A stretch of DNA of 63,456 nt from an uncultured Oscillospiraceae bacterium (lineage in GTDB: Bacteria > Bacillota > Clostridia > Oscillospirales > Oscillospiraceae): NCBI GenBank assembly GCA_910578575.1, contig CAJTQP010000005.1:1-63456 (forward strand), read 5' to 3'. How positions within the stretch are numbered: the first letter of the stretch is position 1; each line of letters starts with the position of its first letter. The notes under the pieces were generated by a model. That model searched no databases, was not told where the DNA came from, and saw only the letters and a program-made list of their open reading frames with translations. The position numbers and the translations under genes are program-made. This document shows positions 51,650 to 61,059 of the stretch, one piece after another.

Positions 51650-54600
51650 TTACCCTTCCTTCTTCATAAGACGCTTGTCCCGCTCGATGATATTGGACAA
51701 CGCCTCCCGCACGATGTTTAGATACCTGTGCTCCAGGCTTCTGTCCCCTGACAGGCGGTTGCAGAACATGTGGATCACAGAAGCGATGATGTTCTCTTTT
51801 GCGCTGGTCAGCCGTGCTGTGCTTTCAATTTGATTTCGGTATTTTTTGAGCGCTTCCTCCCGCTCCTGCATCAACTGGTTGATCCGGTCACTGAGTCCGG
51901 AGAAGTCTTGGGAAAGCAGCTGTTCCACTTCTTTGATGTAGCCTTGCTTCTTCCTTCTGAATACTTTTTTATTCTCATCCAGAAGTCGCGCCAAGTCTAG
52001 CTGTTGCAGCATATCCTCTCGCCGGTCAAAGAAGGCGGTGAGGATCGTGACAATGCCCAACAGGTATGCCCGTTCCAATCCATCTGCATCGTCCTCATCA
52101 AATTCATTCAATAGGTCAATCACGAAGCGGCTATCTGCAAAAAATACCTGTTCGGCAAACGCAATGAGTTGACTTCCCCCATAGCGATTGTTTTCTCTAA
52201 AATAAATGTCAAACAACACACTGTGAATGAGTTTTCGTTCACGAAAATCCAGAAGCATTTTTTGTAAATCCAGCAAATGCGTCTGTGCCGCCGCTTGATC
52301 CTCATATTGAAAGCGCACTCTCAAATGCCGCCCGGCCTCATCAGAATACCGCAGGTAAAAGAAGTTCGGGGCCCCGATGTGGTCCAGATTGCAAAAGATT
52401 GCGTTGAGCACCTCGTTTTCCCGGTCATCCATACGGTAGAGCTTGACGTATACCCAACCGTCTTGCAATAGCAGCAAGGGTCTGTTGGCTTCCTGTAGGC
52501 AATAGTCCAAGCGATCATCCAGTACGATGCCAGCCTTCCGCTGGGTCGTTCGCAGCATGGAACAACTGATCTCTGAAACATAGCTTCTACCACTGGTATC
52601 CCGGCACAAGTTGTCCGTTAAAATATTCTGTTCCAGCTCATCCAGCCGTAAAATCTTGTTCTTTTTCATTTCTTGATACAAGATTTCCATGGAATAGGCG
52701 TTGTTCAAATCGAGCATTAACCGGTTGTCTAACTCTGCCAGGTATACGATCTCGTCGATCTTGTATTTCTGCCGGAGCGCCTCAAAAGACTGGGTAAAGC
52801 TTTGCAGCGTATCCAGCGCAAAAAGATGGGCTGCCAGATTCCATCGCTTTGGGTGCACCATAACCCCTTCCAATACGATCCTTGGCATAAAAACATAGGC
52901 ATTCTCAAACAGACGATAGGCCCCTGATAGAACCCCAGTCTCATCCCCCCCAGACGCATAGAGCAGGAACCGCGTCACTTCAGACAAGGTTTTCATATTG
53001 ATCATGCAGTCATGGACAATCTTGCAACGTTTCCCTAAGCACTTGGACTTAATATAAATCTGGTCATTTTGCAAACCAATCAGGAAGTCGTCCAGAGAAA
53101 GTTCCCGTTCGCCGTCATGCTCGTCATTGGTGGCCAGCGCAATGTAGTAGGCGTGTTCATTGCCATGGTTGTTGATGTTACTTAATCTCCCCTTTGTACT
53201 GCCCTCCCGGATCTCCACTGAGACGACCTCCGGGTCAGAGGGCATTTTTTTGTTGTTTTCTTTATACCGTCGGAACAGCGCCCCATCCAATACCTGTCCA
53301 AAACGGTTGAACATATACCCCGCAGATAGACTGCCACCCGCAGGGGCAAGAGACAGAATATAGTGGTCCTTCTCTTTGGTGACAAGAAAATTGATGTCAA
53401 ACGAGTCTGACAGCGTTTCGTCATTTACAGGGTCGAGATCTGAAAAGTCCCGTGCAGAAAGCGTCACTTCCTCCCCCTGGGTTTGCAGGCAATACAGGAT
53501 TTTCTCATCCACGATCTGTTTGATCTTCTTGTCCTTTTCGCTGTGAATCGTCTGCTCACTGTCTAGATACGAAAGACCGTTGAACTTGTTCTGGTCAATG
53601 ATATCGCACAGGGGCACCTCTACCTCTGCGCCATACTCCTCCTGAAACCGCTGTTTGAATTTCTCCAGTTTTGAAGGAATCTCTATCTGCAAACAGGCAA
53701 GCCCTTCTACAAACGCCTCGATGGTTGTTTTCACTGTGTCCGGCAGTTGATTTTCCTTGAGCACCAGGCCTTTGTTCACCACCAGAAGGTCCTTCTCTGT
53801 CCCCTGGCCTAGCAAGCGCTCCTGAAGTGCATAGATCCTCTGAAGGGTGGCCACAGCTATCCCATCCAACGTCTGCGCGCGGTTGATTTCATGGATGAGC
53901 CTGTTGATCTCCTCTAGCGCCGCTTTCTGCTGTTGGATCCCTTCTATGGGTCCCAGTATTCTCAAAACGTACTCCAAGCCATCGGCACAGTTGGAAGGCG
54001 CTCTCAGGTTGGTAAGCAAAATCTCATTCTCTATCAACATATTGAGGGTAGAGATGATTTTCTCCTCCGGAACCCCTGGGTACCTATCCTGGAGCTTGGC
54101 CACTAGGGCAGTATATCCAATGAAACTTTTCGCCTCTTGCTTGATATAGGTAATCAGCGGGGTAGCTCGAATATGGTTTCGATCGATCACGGTTTTCTCC
54201 GGTGCAACAAACCCATGGTTGGAGTAATGTGGGTTTTTCAGCCGGTCCCCAGAGACATAACAATTAGGATTGAATCTCAACTGAAGCTGAGGATATACCA
54301 TCGGATCATTTTCCAACGTATAAATCAAGTGGAACAACCATGCATTGTCAGCTGTACACTCAATCGTCATTTTTTCTTCCGCAGAGACGATCTTGTCTGT
54401 AGGGATATCCTTGCTAAATTCGCCCAGTGCAACCCCGGCAAATAGCCCGTAAGGGGTAGCCCTTGTGGCGGATCGTGTGAAATATTTCAGCAGAGAGCGC
54501 TCTTTGGCCTTGTCCTTTTTTCTGCTCTGTGTCTCCCGTCCCTTCGCTTCATAAAGCGCTCGGCTAGAGACTAAGATGCTCTGATCCATAAAATCGCTGA

Positions 54601-54718
54601 GGTTATTCTGTTGAATAAAGTCCTCGATCCTGCCCTCGAACCGCAGAAAATCTGAGAATATATTCACGGGTAAGCTGGGGGTCCGAATCATGAAAACATC
54701 ATTGCAGGTATATTTCAT
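51650..54718 (-). CDS. lanB: Lantibiotic dehydratase (full-length LanB)
   Basis: 1022 residues from ATG 54718 (MKYTCNDVFMIRTPSLPV, the usual LanB beginning, with GAGGCGG upstream); the longer frame to 54958 crosses a long hairpin and reads as non-conserved. Glutamylation domain about 1-700 (RSATRATPYGLFAGVALGEF) and C-terminal SpaB_C-type elimination domain about 720-1000 (FFYLRYSDEAGRHLRVRF). It uses glutamyl-tRNA to dehydrate Ser/Thr in the precursor. Upstream of lanA with a 75-bp gap. Confidence 0.9.
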   Translation of the reverse strand: MKYTCNDVFMIRTPSLPVNIFSDFLRFEGRIEDFIQQNNLSDFMDQSILVSSRALYEAKGRETQSRKKDKAKERSLLKYFTRSATRATPYGLFAGVALGEFSKDIPTDKIVSAEEKMTIECTADNAWLFHLIYTLENDPMVYPQLQLRFNPNCYVSGDRLKNPHYSNHGFVAPEKTVIDRNHIRATPLITYIKQEAKSFIGYTALVAKLQDRYPGVPEEKIISTLNMLIENEILLTNLRAPSNCADGLEYVLRILGPIEGIQQQKAALEEINRLIHEINRAQTLDGIAVATLQRIYALQERLLGQGTEKDLLVVNKGLVLKENQLPDTVKTTIEAFVEGLACLQIEIPSKLEKFKQRFQEEYGAEVEVPLCDIIDQNKFNGLSYLDSEQTIHSEKDKKIKQIVDEKILYCLQTQGEEVTLSARDFSDLDPVNDETLSDSFDINFLVTKEKDHYILSLAPAGGSLSAGYMFNRFGQVLDGALFRRYKENNKKMPSDPEVVSVEIREGSTKGRLSNINNHGNEHAYYIALATNDEHDGERELSLDDFLIGLQNDQIYIKSKCLGKRCKIVHDCMINMKTLSEVTRFLLYASGGDETGVLSGAYRLFENAYVFMPRIVLEGVMVHPKRWNLAAHLFALDTLQSFTQSFEALRQKYKIDEIVYLAELDNRLMLDLNNAYSMEILYQEMKKNKILRLDELEQNILTDNLCRDTSGRSYVSEISCSMLRTTQRKAGIVLDDRLDYCLQEANRPLLLLQDGWVYVKLYRMDDRENEVLNAIFCNLDHIGAPNFFYLRYSDEAGRHLRVRFQYEDQAAAQTHLLDLQKMLLDFRERKLIHSVLFDIYFRENNRYGGSQLIAFAEQVFFADSRFVIDLLNEFDEDDADGLERAYLLGIVTILTAFFDRREDMLQQLDLARLLDENKKVFRRKKQGYIKEVEQLLSQDFSGLSDRINQLMQEREEALKKYRNQIESTARLTSAKENIIASVIHMFCNRLSGDRSLEHRYLNIVREALSNIIERDKRLMKKEG

Positions 54719-54893
54719 TCCATCCGCCTCGATTCCATAGATTGCCTTGGTCGATCGAGCTTCCACTTTTTTGCTGCATTTATCATACAATGATGCCAAA
54801 GGAACTGTCCATACCATTGGCACAATCCACAAATTTCGAGGCACAAACAGATGCCCAGAGAGCAGGCAAAAATAATCTATCTCAAAAATATAA

Positions 54894-54938
54894 AGAAATA
54901 TCCCCGGTGCGATCTTCTTATGCACCGGGGATATTTCT
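54894..54938 (-). terminator. 17-bp perfect hairpin in the lan leader (attenuator candidate)
   Basis: Arms 54894-54910 and 54922-54938 (core CCCCGGTGC) are exact complements around an 11-nt loop; on the minus strand a U-rich stretch (TTTATATTTTT) follows. Since it lies about 180 bp before lanB, it either attenuates lan transcription or ends a transcript from the right. The rest of 54719-55281 is AT-rich, holds the divergent regulatory region, and shows no further gene. Confidence 0.6.
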
Positions 54939-55281
54939 CCATCATAAGGGAACATCAAATTGTCAAATAACGCAAATATTCATTGTTTTTGCAGCCTTTT
55001 GTTTCTACAAACCAATGCCAGCGAAACAATCACCGTGACGTCATCCGCCAATCTGATTTCCGCTTTCTCATTGCAAAACCCTCTCGCGCGCTCATAGAAA
55101 TATAGAATATATGTATATAAATATTGTATTACTAATATCGATAAACTAGTTAAAAAAATTTGTCACAATTGGTAGAAATTATAGTCAAGCTATTATATAA
55201 TACTAGTACTGCTGCATTCAAAAAGGCAGTCAAACTACATATAATAAAATATACAGAAATTATATTGTGGGATGATGCTTC

Positions 55282-55611
55282 ATGAAAAACCGAATCGCAG
55301 CTACGGTAAAAAGCAAGCGCCTCCAGAAAGGCCTTACACAGGAACTTCTTGCTGAACTCATCGGCAAAAGCCCAGGATATATCGGACAGGTGGAACGTGG
55401 CGAAACCTACCCCTCCGCCGTGGTGTTGGCCCAAATCATTGAGGTCCTAGGAATTGACGCGAATACGCTGTTCTTCGATATGGAGGAAAATTCCTTGGTC
55501 TCCCATGAGATATCAATTCGAGTCGCTCGGCTAAGTCCAGACAAACAGGCGTTCGTACTGGAAATTATCTCGCTGCTAGAACATTCCTTCAGAAAGGATG
55601 ATGGTCCGTGA
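55282..55611 (+). CDS. XRE-family transcriptional regulator
   Basis: 109 residues. HTH domain 5-60 (KGLTQELLAELIGKSPGYIGQVERGETYPSAVVL), then a short helical tail that could dimerise. It is divergent to the lan operon and overlaps the LytTR gene by 4 bp (GTGA), so the pair is the likely local control unit. Confidence 0.85.
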   Translation: MKNRIAATVKSKRLQKGLTQELLAELIGKSPGYIGQVERGETYPSAVVLAQIIEVLGIDANTLFFDMEENSLVSHEISIRVARLSPDKQAFVLEIISLLEHSFRKDDGP

Positions 55612-56300
55612 AAATTGCAATTTGTGATGACAATCCAGAAGACCTCCACCTCATGTTAGAATATTGTAAACAGTACGATTCGTCCTTATCTGTCTATACG
55701 TTTCCATCCGGGAAAGCGTTGATCCATGCTTTTTCGTCAACATTTTATGACATTATCTTTCTTGATATTGAAATGGAGCCACCCAATGGATACAAGACAG
55801 CTTTGGCATTGCGCGCGATGGAGCGAAAGCCCATCCTCATCTTTACCACACAAAATCTAAACTATTCTATCCGAAGGTACGGAATTGGTTTGCAGTATTT
55901 GCCAAAGCCAATTAGTTACGAGATATTCGTTCATTCCTTGCATCAGGCACTTCAACTTACGATTCCTCCCAAAATAATGATTCCATACCAAGGGGCACAA
56001 AAGTTGGTTCAAGTTTCAGACATTATTTATATTGAGGTAATTCGCCATCAAGTGATCTTTCACATGATAAACAGTTCCAAACTGGAATTTCGCGGTTCCT
56101 TAAAGGATATCATGGAACAAATCGAATCCACATGGTTTGTACAATGCCATAAAAGCTTTTGCGTTAACTTAAACTACATAGATCGTGTGACCGCGCAAAA
56201 TGTTTTCATGATAAATCAAGTCGCCATTCCGATTGGTCGAAACAAAAAAGAATATTTTGAGAAAAGGCTACAGGAATTTCTAAAGGGAGGGAAGATATGA
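55608..56300 (+). CDS. LytTR response regulator (AgrA type)
   Basis: 230 residues. Receiver 1-118: DD at 8-9 (AICDDNPED), D in FLDIEME near 50 and LPKPIS with the conserved Lys. LytTR DNA-binding domain about 130-230 (DIIYIEVIRHQVIFHM, VQCHKSFCVNLNYIDRV, IPIGRNKK). Such regulators usually answer to AgrC-type kinases; no kinase adjoins, so it is an orphan here. Probably controls the lan operon (inference). Confidence 0.88.
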   Translation: MKIAICDDNPEDLHLMLEYCKQYDSSLSVYTFPSGKALIHAFSSTFYDIIFLDIEMEPPNGYKTALALRAMERKPILIFTTQNLNYSIRRYGIGLQYLPKPISYEIFVHSLHQALQLTIPPKIMIPYQGAQKLVQVSDIIYIEVIRHQVIFHMINSSKLEFRGSLKDIMEQIESTWFVQCHKSFCVNLNYIDRVTAQNVFMINQVAIPIGRNKKEYFEKRLQEFLKGGKI

Positions 56301-56394
56301 GTTTACTTTTCATAGTTCTTAGCGTGGAATCCAGGGTATTCCCATAAAGAACCTTACAATCCACGAAAATTACAGGTAGAATATAGTAAATTTT

Positions 56395-56427
56395 GAGGAC
56401 GTTCTGACCATAGAACGTCCTCTTTTT
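56395..56427 (+). terminator. Intrinsic terminator after the LytTR gene
   Basis: GAGGACGTTCT and AGAACGTCCTC (56395-56405, 56412-56422), then TTTTT. Confidence 0.85.
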
Positions 56428-56502
56428 GTGAAATTTTTCGTTTGCACCGTGGAAACGTGAAAATCAACTGTAAAGTAAGGCTGTTATATTTTACGATTTT
56501 TG

Positions 56503-56517
56503 ACAGGTATACTGTCT
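56503..56517 (+). promoter_or_regulatory. Probable operator of the XRE gene at 56560
   Basis: GACAGGTATACTGTC is a near-perfect dyad, overlapping TTGACA (56501-56506) in the promoter region. Typical position for autorepression by an XRE regulator. Confidence 0.45.
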
Positions 56518-56559
56518 GCTTTCCCTGTAAAATATATGAAAGAAGGGAGGCCGCGGACA

Positions 56560-56862
56560 ATGGTGTACGACTTTGGCATACGGTTAAAGGAATTGCGGGA
56601 GGCCAAACGCTTGTCCCAGGCGGACGTGGCCGAACGACTGAACGTTACACGCTCCGCCATCAGCGGATATGAGTGTAATACCATCACACCTAGCCTGGAA
56701 CAGCTTGTCAAGCTGGCTTTGCTTTACAATACCTCTCTGGACTACATTATGGGGATGGATAATCGGACCAACTTCTACTTGGATGACCTCAGCGAGAGTC
56801 AGCAGCAGACGATCTTAGATGTGGTAGAGCGTCTGAAGCGGGAATTTATGTGCGGAAAGTAG
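56560..56862 (+). CDS. XRE-family transcriptional regulator
   Basis: 101 residues from ATG 56560, 9 bp behind AGGGAGG. HTH domain 6-60 (LREAKRLSQADVAERLNVTRSAISGYECNTITPSLEQL), then YNTSLDYIMGMD, like SinR/Xre repressors. The gene stands just left of the truncated LuxR-like gene and has a dyad in its promoter. Confidence 0.85.
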   Translation: MVYDFGIRLKELREAKRLSQADVAERLNVTRSAISGYECNTITPSLEQLVKLALLYNTSLDYIMGMDNRTNFYLDDLSESQQQTILDVVERLKREFMCGK

Positions 56863-56926
56863 TGTGGGGAAGGAAGCCCTTGCCCTGCACGCCCCAGGAA
56901 ATCATTGCAAAGAGGAGAGACTGCGT

Positions 56927-57262
56927 ATGCTGTCGCTAACCAATCAGGACTATCGTTCTATACTCGATTTTGTTCGAGATATGCCGGTGCAGGATGGGAC
57001 CTTCCCAAGGGACATCTTGCAGTTGTTTGAACGGCATTTTCAGGTATCTGTTTCCCTTATCATCCTCTATCAGGAGGACAGCAACCACTCCCATAAAGCA
57101 GCCCCACAGTACGATTACATCGTGCGCAATTTGGACCCCAACCAGATCCGGCCGTACTTTCACAATTTTTTCAAATATGACATCTTTGCCAAACAGAGAC
57201 AGCGCAAGGACAGTGCGGTGGCCTCCCTTCGGGAGCTCATGACGCCGGAGGTAGTGAGGTAG
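56927..57262 (+). pseudogene. LuxR-type regulator N-terminus, truncated at the mobile element
   Basis: ATG 56927 behind AGAGGAGA opens a 111-residue frame (LSLTNQDYRSILDFVRDMP, YFHNFFKYDIFAKQRQRKDS) like the GAF/autoinducer-type N-terminal half of some LuxR regulators of this group, but the DNA-binding half is missing. The frame ends 12 bp before the recombinase stop codon. The simplest reading is that the element inserted at about 57245-57265 and the rest of the gene lies beyond its far end. Whether this fragment is functional is unknown. Confidence 0.6.
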
Positions 57263-57276
57263 CAAAATGCTCCTCG

Positions 57277-58866
57277 CTACCGCCGTTTTTTTTTACCGGG
57301 GTTTCCCGGTAATTCTGCCAGCATATAAGACCACTTGTAAGGGAGCAGATTTAAGTATATCTCGATATGCTCCCTGCTGTGGACAACAATCTTCTCCACA
57401 ATGTTCCGGTAAAAGGTATCGTCCTGCTGTTCTCCCAAAGCCAAAGCCTGGATCGTAGCGGCGATGTCCGCCATCATTTCTTCCTGATTAGCCGTAATCT
57501 CTTTCTGCTTCTGGGCCTCTTTGATCCGCTGTTTCAGATTCTCCATGTCCGTATCATAACGCTCCGACATCCGGCGGTATTCGTCTTTGGAAATATCTTG
57601 CCCCAGATACAGATCAAGGAGCCGCTCCTTTTTCTCCGCAATCGTTTCAAGTTTTTGCTCCAATTTGCTAACGTCCATTTCCTCGCCTTCCGAAGCTGAC
57701 AGAACCAGCTTGACGATTTCAACCAGATCAGAAATGAGACGTTTCTTATTGTGCCGTAAATGCTTGATAACCATTTGGAGCATCAGCATAAAGTCCTCGT
57801 CACGAATCTGCTGGTTGACCGCACAGCCAATCTGATTGCCTGCCTTATCCGTTTTTGGAAGTCCATGCTGGGCAGCCTCATAACAGCGCCATGCCTTATA
57901 CTGGCTCCCGTCTTTTCGCTTCTTCGTTCTTGAAACAAACCGGGAACCGCAGCACCCACATTGAATTTTACCGGATAGACAATACCGGTTACTGTGTTTT
58001 GCTTTTTGTTCTTTAGAGGGAGAACGGCGTTCCAGCTCTTTTTGAGCCTTCTCAAAGACTTCCCTGCTGATAATGGGTTCATGGTGATCCCGCAGGACAA
58101 CATATTCCTCCTGGCCACGGTTTGCCTTCTTTTCATGGCTCAGATAGTCAGGCGTATACGTCTTTTTCTGTACCAGATCGCCGCAATACTTCTCATTTCT
58201 CAAAACACGGAGAATCACTATATTTGACCATTCTTTCATATGAGTAGAAGTCTCGATACCAGCCTCCCGCAGCTCACGGGCGATTGTATATGTACCTTTT
58301 CCTTCCTCTAAAAACTTATGATAGATCAGCCGCACCGTTTCCGCGCCGTCCTCGTTGATATAGAGCTTTCCGCCGCGAACGTCATATCCCAGCATATCAC
58401 GGCCAAATACAACTCCCTGCTCCATCCGGCGTTTCTGTCCCCATTTCACACGTTCGGAAGTCTTACGGCTTTCCTCCTGCGCGATGGAGGCCATGATTGT
58501 CAAACGCAATTCTGCATCGGGGTCTTTTGTATTGATATTGTCATTCATAAAAAGAACATAGACACCGATCTTTTTCAGATCACGGGTATATTGCAGAGTG
58601 TCCACCGTATTTCTGGCAAACCAGCTAACCTCTTTTGTGATGATCAGATCCACTTCGCCAGCTTTGGCCAGCCGGATCATGCGGTTAAATTCTTTCCGCT
58701 TTTTTGTACTGGTTCCTGATATACCTTCATCCGCAAAAATCTGTACCAGTTCCCACTCAGGATTCCGGTTAATATATTCACGGAAATATTTTTGCTGGCT
58801 CTCAAATGAGTTTGCCTGATCGTCTTTATCTGTGGAAACACGGCAGTAAGCACCTACCTTCAACAT
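57277..58866 (-). CDS. Large serine recombinase
   Basis: 529 residues. Resolvase domain 1-150 with catalytic S11 (AYCRVSTDKDDQ), then recombinase domain (about 170-270) and zinc ribbon (CGCCGSRFVS), followed by a coiled-coil (about 385-480). Length and layout fit TndX/TnpX-type integrases that insert circular elements at short dinucleotide sites. Its 3' end lies at the element's left end, adjacent to the broken host gene, as is usual for these elements. Confidence 0.93.
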   Translation of the reverse strand: MLKVGAYCRVSTDKDDQANSFESQQKYFREYINRNPEWELVQIFADEGISGTSTKKRKEFNRMIRLAKAGEVDLIITKEVSWFARNTVDTLQYTRDLKKIGVYVLFMNDNINTKDPDAELRLTIMASIAQEESRKTSERVKWGQKRRMEQGVVFGRDMLGYDVRGGKLYINEDGAETVRLIYHKFLEEGKGTYTIARELREAGIETSTHMKEWSNIVILRVLRNEKYCGDLVQKKTYTPDYLSHEKKANRGQEEYVVLRDHHEPIISREVFEKAQKELERRSPSKEQKAKHSNRYCLSGKIQCGCCGSRFVSRTKKRKDGSQYKAWRCYEAAQHGLPKTDKAGNQIGCAVNQQIRDEDFMLMLQMVIKHLRHNKKRLISDLVEIVKLVLSASEGEEMDVSKLEQKLETIAEKKERLLDLYLGQDISKDEYRRMSERYDTDMENLKQRIKEAQKQKEITANQEEMMADIAATIQALALGEQQDDTFYRNIVEKIVVHSREHIEIYLNLLPYKWSYMLAELPGNPGKKKRR

Positions 58867-58952
58867 AAAATCAACTCCTTTTCAAAAATCATGTTTATCG
58901 GGTGTTGATCTTATTTTATTTGTAATGCTCGAATCTGGCAATGATACGGATT

Positions 58953-59144
58953 TTAAGAGACACGGGCTGAATATTTTTGAACTACTTTATCCATACAAGC
59001 CTCAAATTGAGCCTGTGTCAATTTGCGGCTTTCCAAAAGAGAAAGTAAGATTGCCCGCTGAAAATTGATTTTAAAATCCTTACAATCCAGTTTGTCAATA
59101 CCCGGCTGTTCCATAGTCTCAAGAACATATTCCTCGTTTTTCAT
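58953..59144 (-). CDS. SHOCT-like small protein of ICEs
   Basis: 63 residues from ATG 59144, behind GGGAGG; a TTG two codons upstream is possible. The C-terminal half (FQRAILLSLLESRKLTQAQF) resembles the short SHOCT motif often found next to serine recombinase genes in ICEs. Role unknown, perhaps recombination directionality (inference). Confidence 0.65.
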   Translation of the reverse strand: MKNEEYVLETMEQPGIDKLDCKDFKINFQRAILLSLLESRKLTQAQFEACMDKVVQKYSARVS

Positions 59145-59686
59145 AGGCAATACCTCCCTAAAGGAATGTATGCAAATAGGTTTGTACGATATTATATTTT
59201 TCTACTTACTAAAAACGGCCACACCGGTATGATCGGAGCCGCATAACATATCGCGGTAAATGCTCGGTGTGACCGTTTTAACTCTGGTTTATTTCTTATC
59301 TGTTCGCCATTTTTGCCACGCTCCCCTGACGATAGGGATATTACAGGCCGCCCCTGGCAGGGCTGTCATAACTCCGCAGCACCGTTTTACTCGTATGCCG
59401 CAGGGTTCCCCCTCAAGTCTGTGGGAGGTCGTGAGAAAGTATCTTTAACCCCCGCGCTGTCATCGCGCCCAGATTGCCAGTCCGGGTCTAAAGCTCCGCC
59501 TATCGCTCCGGCAGCCTGATTTCATCACCTCCTGCAAGCTGCCATCATCGCGCCGGGCCTTATGCCGCTACTCACGCGGGTTTCGTACCTGTAATACCGT
59601 ATATTCAGTTTTCAAAGGCCGTGAGGTCACGGGAAAAGCGTGTCCTTCTAATAACCGTGAGATTTTTCACGGAAAATACAACACCC
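59145..59686. other. Noncoding stretch of the element with a long-range inverted repeat
   Basis: 540 bp without a convincing gene. AAAACGGCCACACCG (59212-59226) pairs with CGGTGTGACCGTTTT (59265-59279) with one mismatch, enclosing 38 bp; it can act as a terminator in either direction. The rest is GC-richer, dense with short repeats, and possibly a decayed gene or structured RNA. Confidence 0.4.
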
Positions 59687-60112
59687 TTAAAGGCATTTTT
59701 TCAAAAACTTTTCCATGTTGCGGAGACCGCGCTGGATAGAGCTGTTGACAGCAGTGACGCTGATCCCTTCGCTCTTAGCGATGGCCTCGGCAGTCAGTCC
59801 CAGAAAGTACCGGGCATTGATCCGCTTTGCCTGCTTGTCCGGCAGAGAAGCAATCGCCGCATGGAGCTGCTCCATTGTCACCTTGCGCTCATAAATCTCA
59901 CAGGGGGTCATAGCCACAAACAAGGCATCGTATTCAATGCCATCGCCGCGATCCAGTGAGTAGTGTGCGTTATGGTAATATGTACGGCGGCGATATGCTG
60001 CCTCCAGACGGTCATACTCCAGCATGATAACTGCCACTTCGTCAGGGACTTCGATGATACAGTCATTTTTATAGAAATTGGGATAATGCTCCCGCAGGTT
60101 GATCTTTGTCAT
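59687..60112 (-). CDS. Sigma-70 region-4-like protein of mobile elements
   Basis: 141 residues from ATG 60112 (GGAGG 5 bp upstream). The N-terminal half is typical of ICE small sigma-like proteins (INLREHYPNFYKNDCIIEVP, YYHNAHYSLDRGDGIEYD); the C-terminal half carries an HTH (AIASLPDKQAKRINARYFLG, LTAEAIAKSEGISVTAVNSS). No region 2, so not a full sigma factor. Such genes recur in Tn916/Tn1549-type elements. Confidence 0.8.
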   Translation of the reverse strand: MTKINLREHYPNFYKNDCIIEVPDEVAVIMLEYDRLEAAYRRRTYYHNAHYSLDRGDGIEYDALFVAMTPCEIYERKVTMEQLHAAIASLPDKQAKRINARYFLGLTAEAIAKSEGISVTAVNSSIQRGLRNMEKFLKKCL

Positions 60113-60457
60113 GTTTTCCTCCATTTCAGTTCGTAGGTTGATGGGTAACAAATTGAAATGGAGGCTGGCGGGCTGCGACACCGTGGATATACGGCGCAAT
60201 CCGGCAAAATTCGACAAAGAAAAACGCCAGACAGTCGTAATGACCATCTGGCACAATAATATCTTTCGGATTGATTATTCTGTTTTAGATACGTTAATCG
60301 TGCAGGTTCAAGGGTGTAAAAATGCGGGGAGATACCAAGGATTTTTTTCTTGGTTCACCTACCTGGCGGATTATGTGTAAAATAGGAATATCGGGCAAAA
60401 AAAAACATAGCTGCCTCCAAAACGGCAACTATGAATAAATAAGCACACAAATACATC

Positions 60458-60491
60458 CCGGAAAGCTGTCGTTTTTTTAACAGCTTTCCGG
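60458..60491. terminator. Perfect 12-bp hairpin in the element
   Basis: CCGGAAAGCTGT and ACAGCTTTCCGG around a T-rich loop. The surrounding 60113-60608 region holds no clear gene. Confidence 0.5.
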
Positions 60492-60549
60492 AACAGTAAT
60501 ATCCGAATAGTTCACCTCCAATCAGAATGATACTGCATATTATGTGGAA

Positions 60550-60576
60550 GAATAGAGGTATTTAAAATACCTATTC
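60550..60576 (+). promoter_or_regulatory. Palindromic operator for the XRE gene at 60609
   Basis: Near-perfect 27-bp dyad centred on GGTATTTAAAATACC and flanked by GAATAG/CTATTC. It overlaps the likely -35 region; a -10 TACAAT lies at 60584-60589. Confidence 0.5.
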
Positions 60577-60608
60577 GGAACGATACAATAGGGTTGAGGT
60601 GAATGATT

Positions 60609-60968
60609 ATGCCGGAAGATATTTTGTCAGTACTCGGCAGCCGTTTGAGAAAAGCCCGAAATGACCGTGACTTTACTCAAGAACGGTTGTCGGAAGTGTC
60701 CGGTGTTTCTGCCCGTCATATAGCAAATATCGAAAAAGGTGATGTAAATCCGTCCTTCGAGATATTGCATACGTTGATAAAGGCACTTGGCGTATCATTC
60801 GATTCCATATTTGATCCGGCTGATGAACAGTTGGAAGCTGACATCCAAGAAATTACCGGATTATACAGAGCCTGCCCGGAACAGGGGAGGCGGCTGATCT
60901 TGGTTTCGACACGCGCTATGGCTCGTGAGCTGATGGACACAAACACAGGGCAACAACCTAAAAAGTGA
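60609..60968 (+). CDS. XRE-family transcriptional regulator
   Basis: 119 residues from ATG 60609 with GAGGTG at good spacing (ATG 60603 is too close). HTH domain about 8-62 (NDRDFTQERLSEVSGVSARH, IANIEKGDVNPSFEILHTL) followed by a helical tail. Likely the element's own repressor, acting at the 60550 dyad. Confidence 0.85.
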   Translation: MPEDILSVLGSRLRKARNDRDFTQERLSEVSGVSARHIANIEKGDVNPSFEILHTLIKALGVSFDSIFDPADEQLEADIQEITGLYRACPEQGRRLILVSTRAMARELMDTNTGQQPKK

Positions 60969-61059
60969 AGCCAGCAGGTAAGGAAAGGCTCTTGCCTGTT
61001 GGCTTCGCTTTTACACTTAAAATTCAGCTACTTAAAACTTAGCTTATTGTATATCTCTT

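Noticed and set aside
27941..56452. Shared 12-mer GTTTGCACCGTG at 27941 and near 56440
   Set aside because: More than a hundred coincidental 12-mer matches are expected in a window this size, and the surrounding sequence does not match.
60390..60530. Possible small minus-strand gene or sRNA ending in a T-run near 60400
   Set aside because: A ribosome-like GGAGGTGA exists but the following frame starts at ATT and has no familiar features; evidence is too thin.
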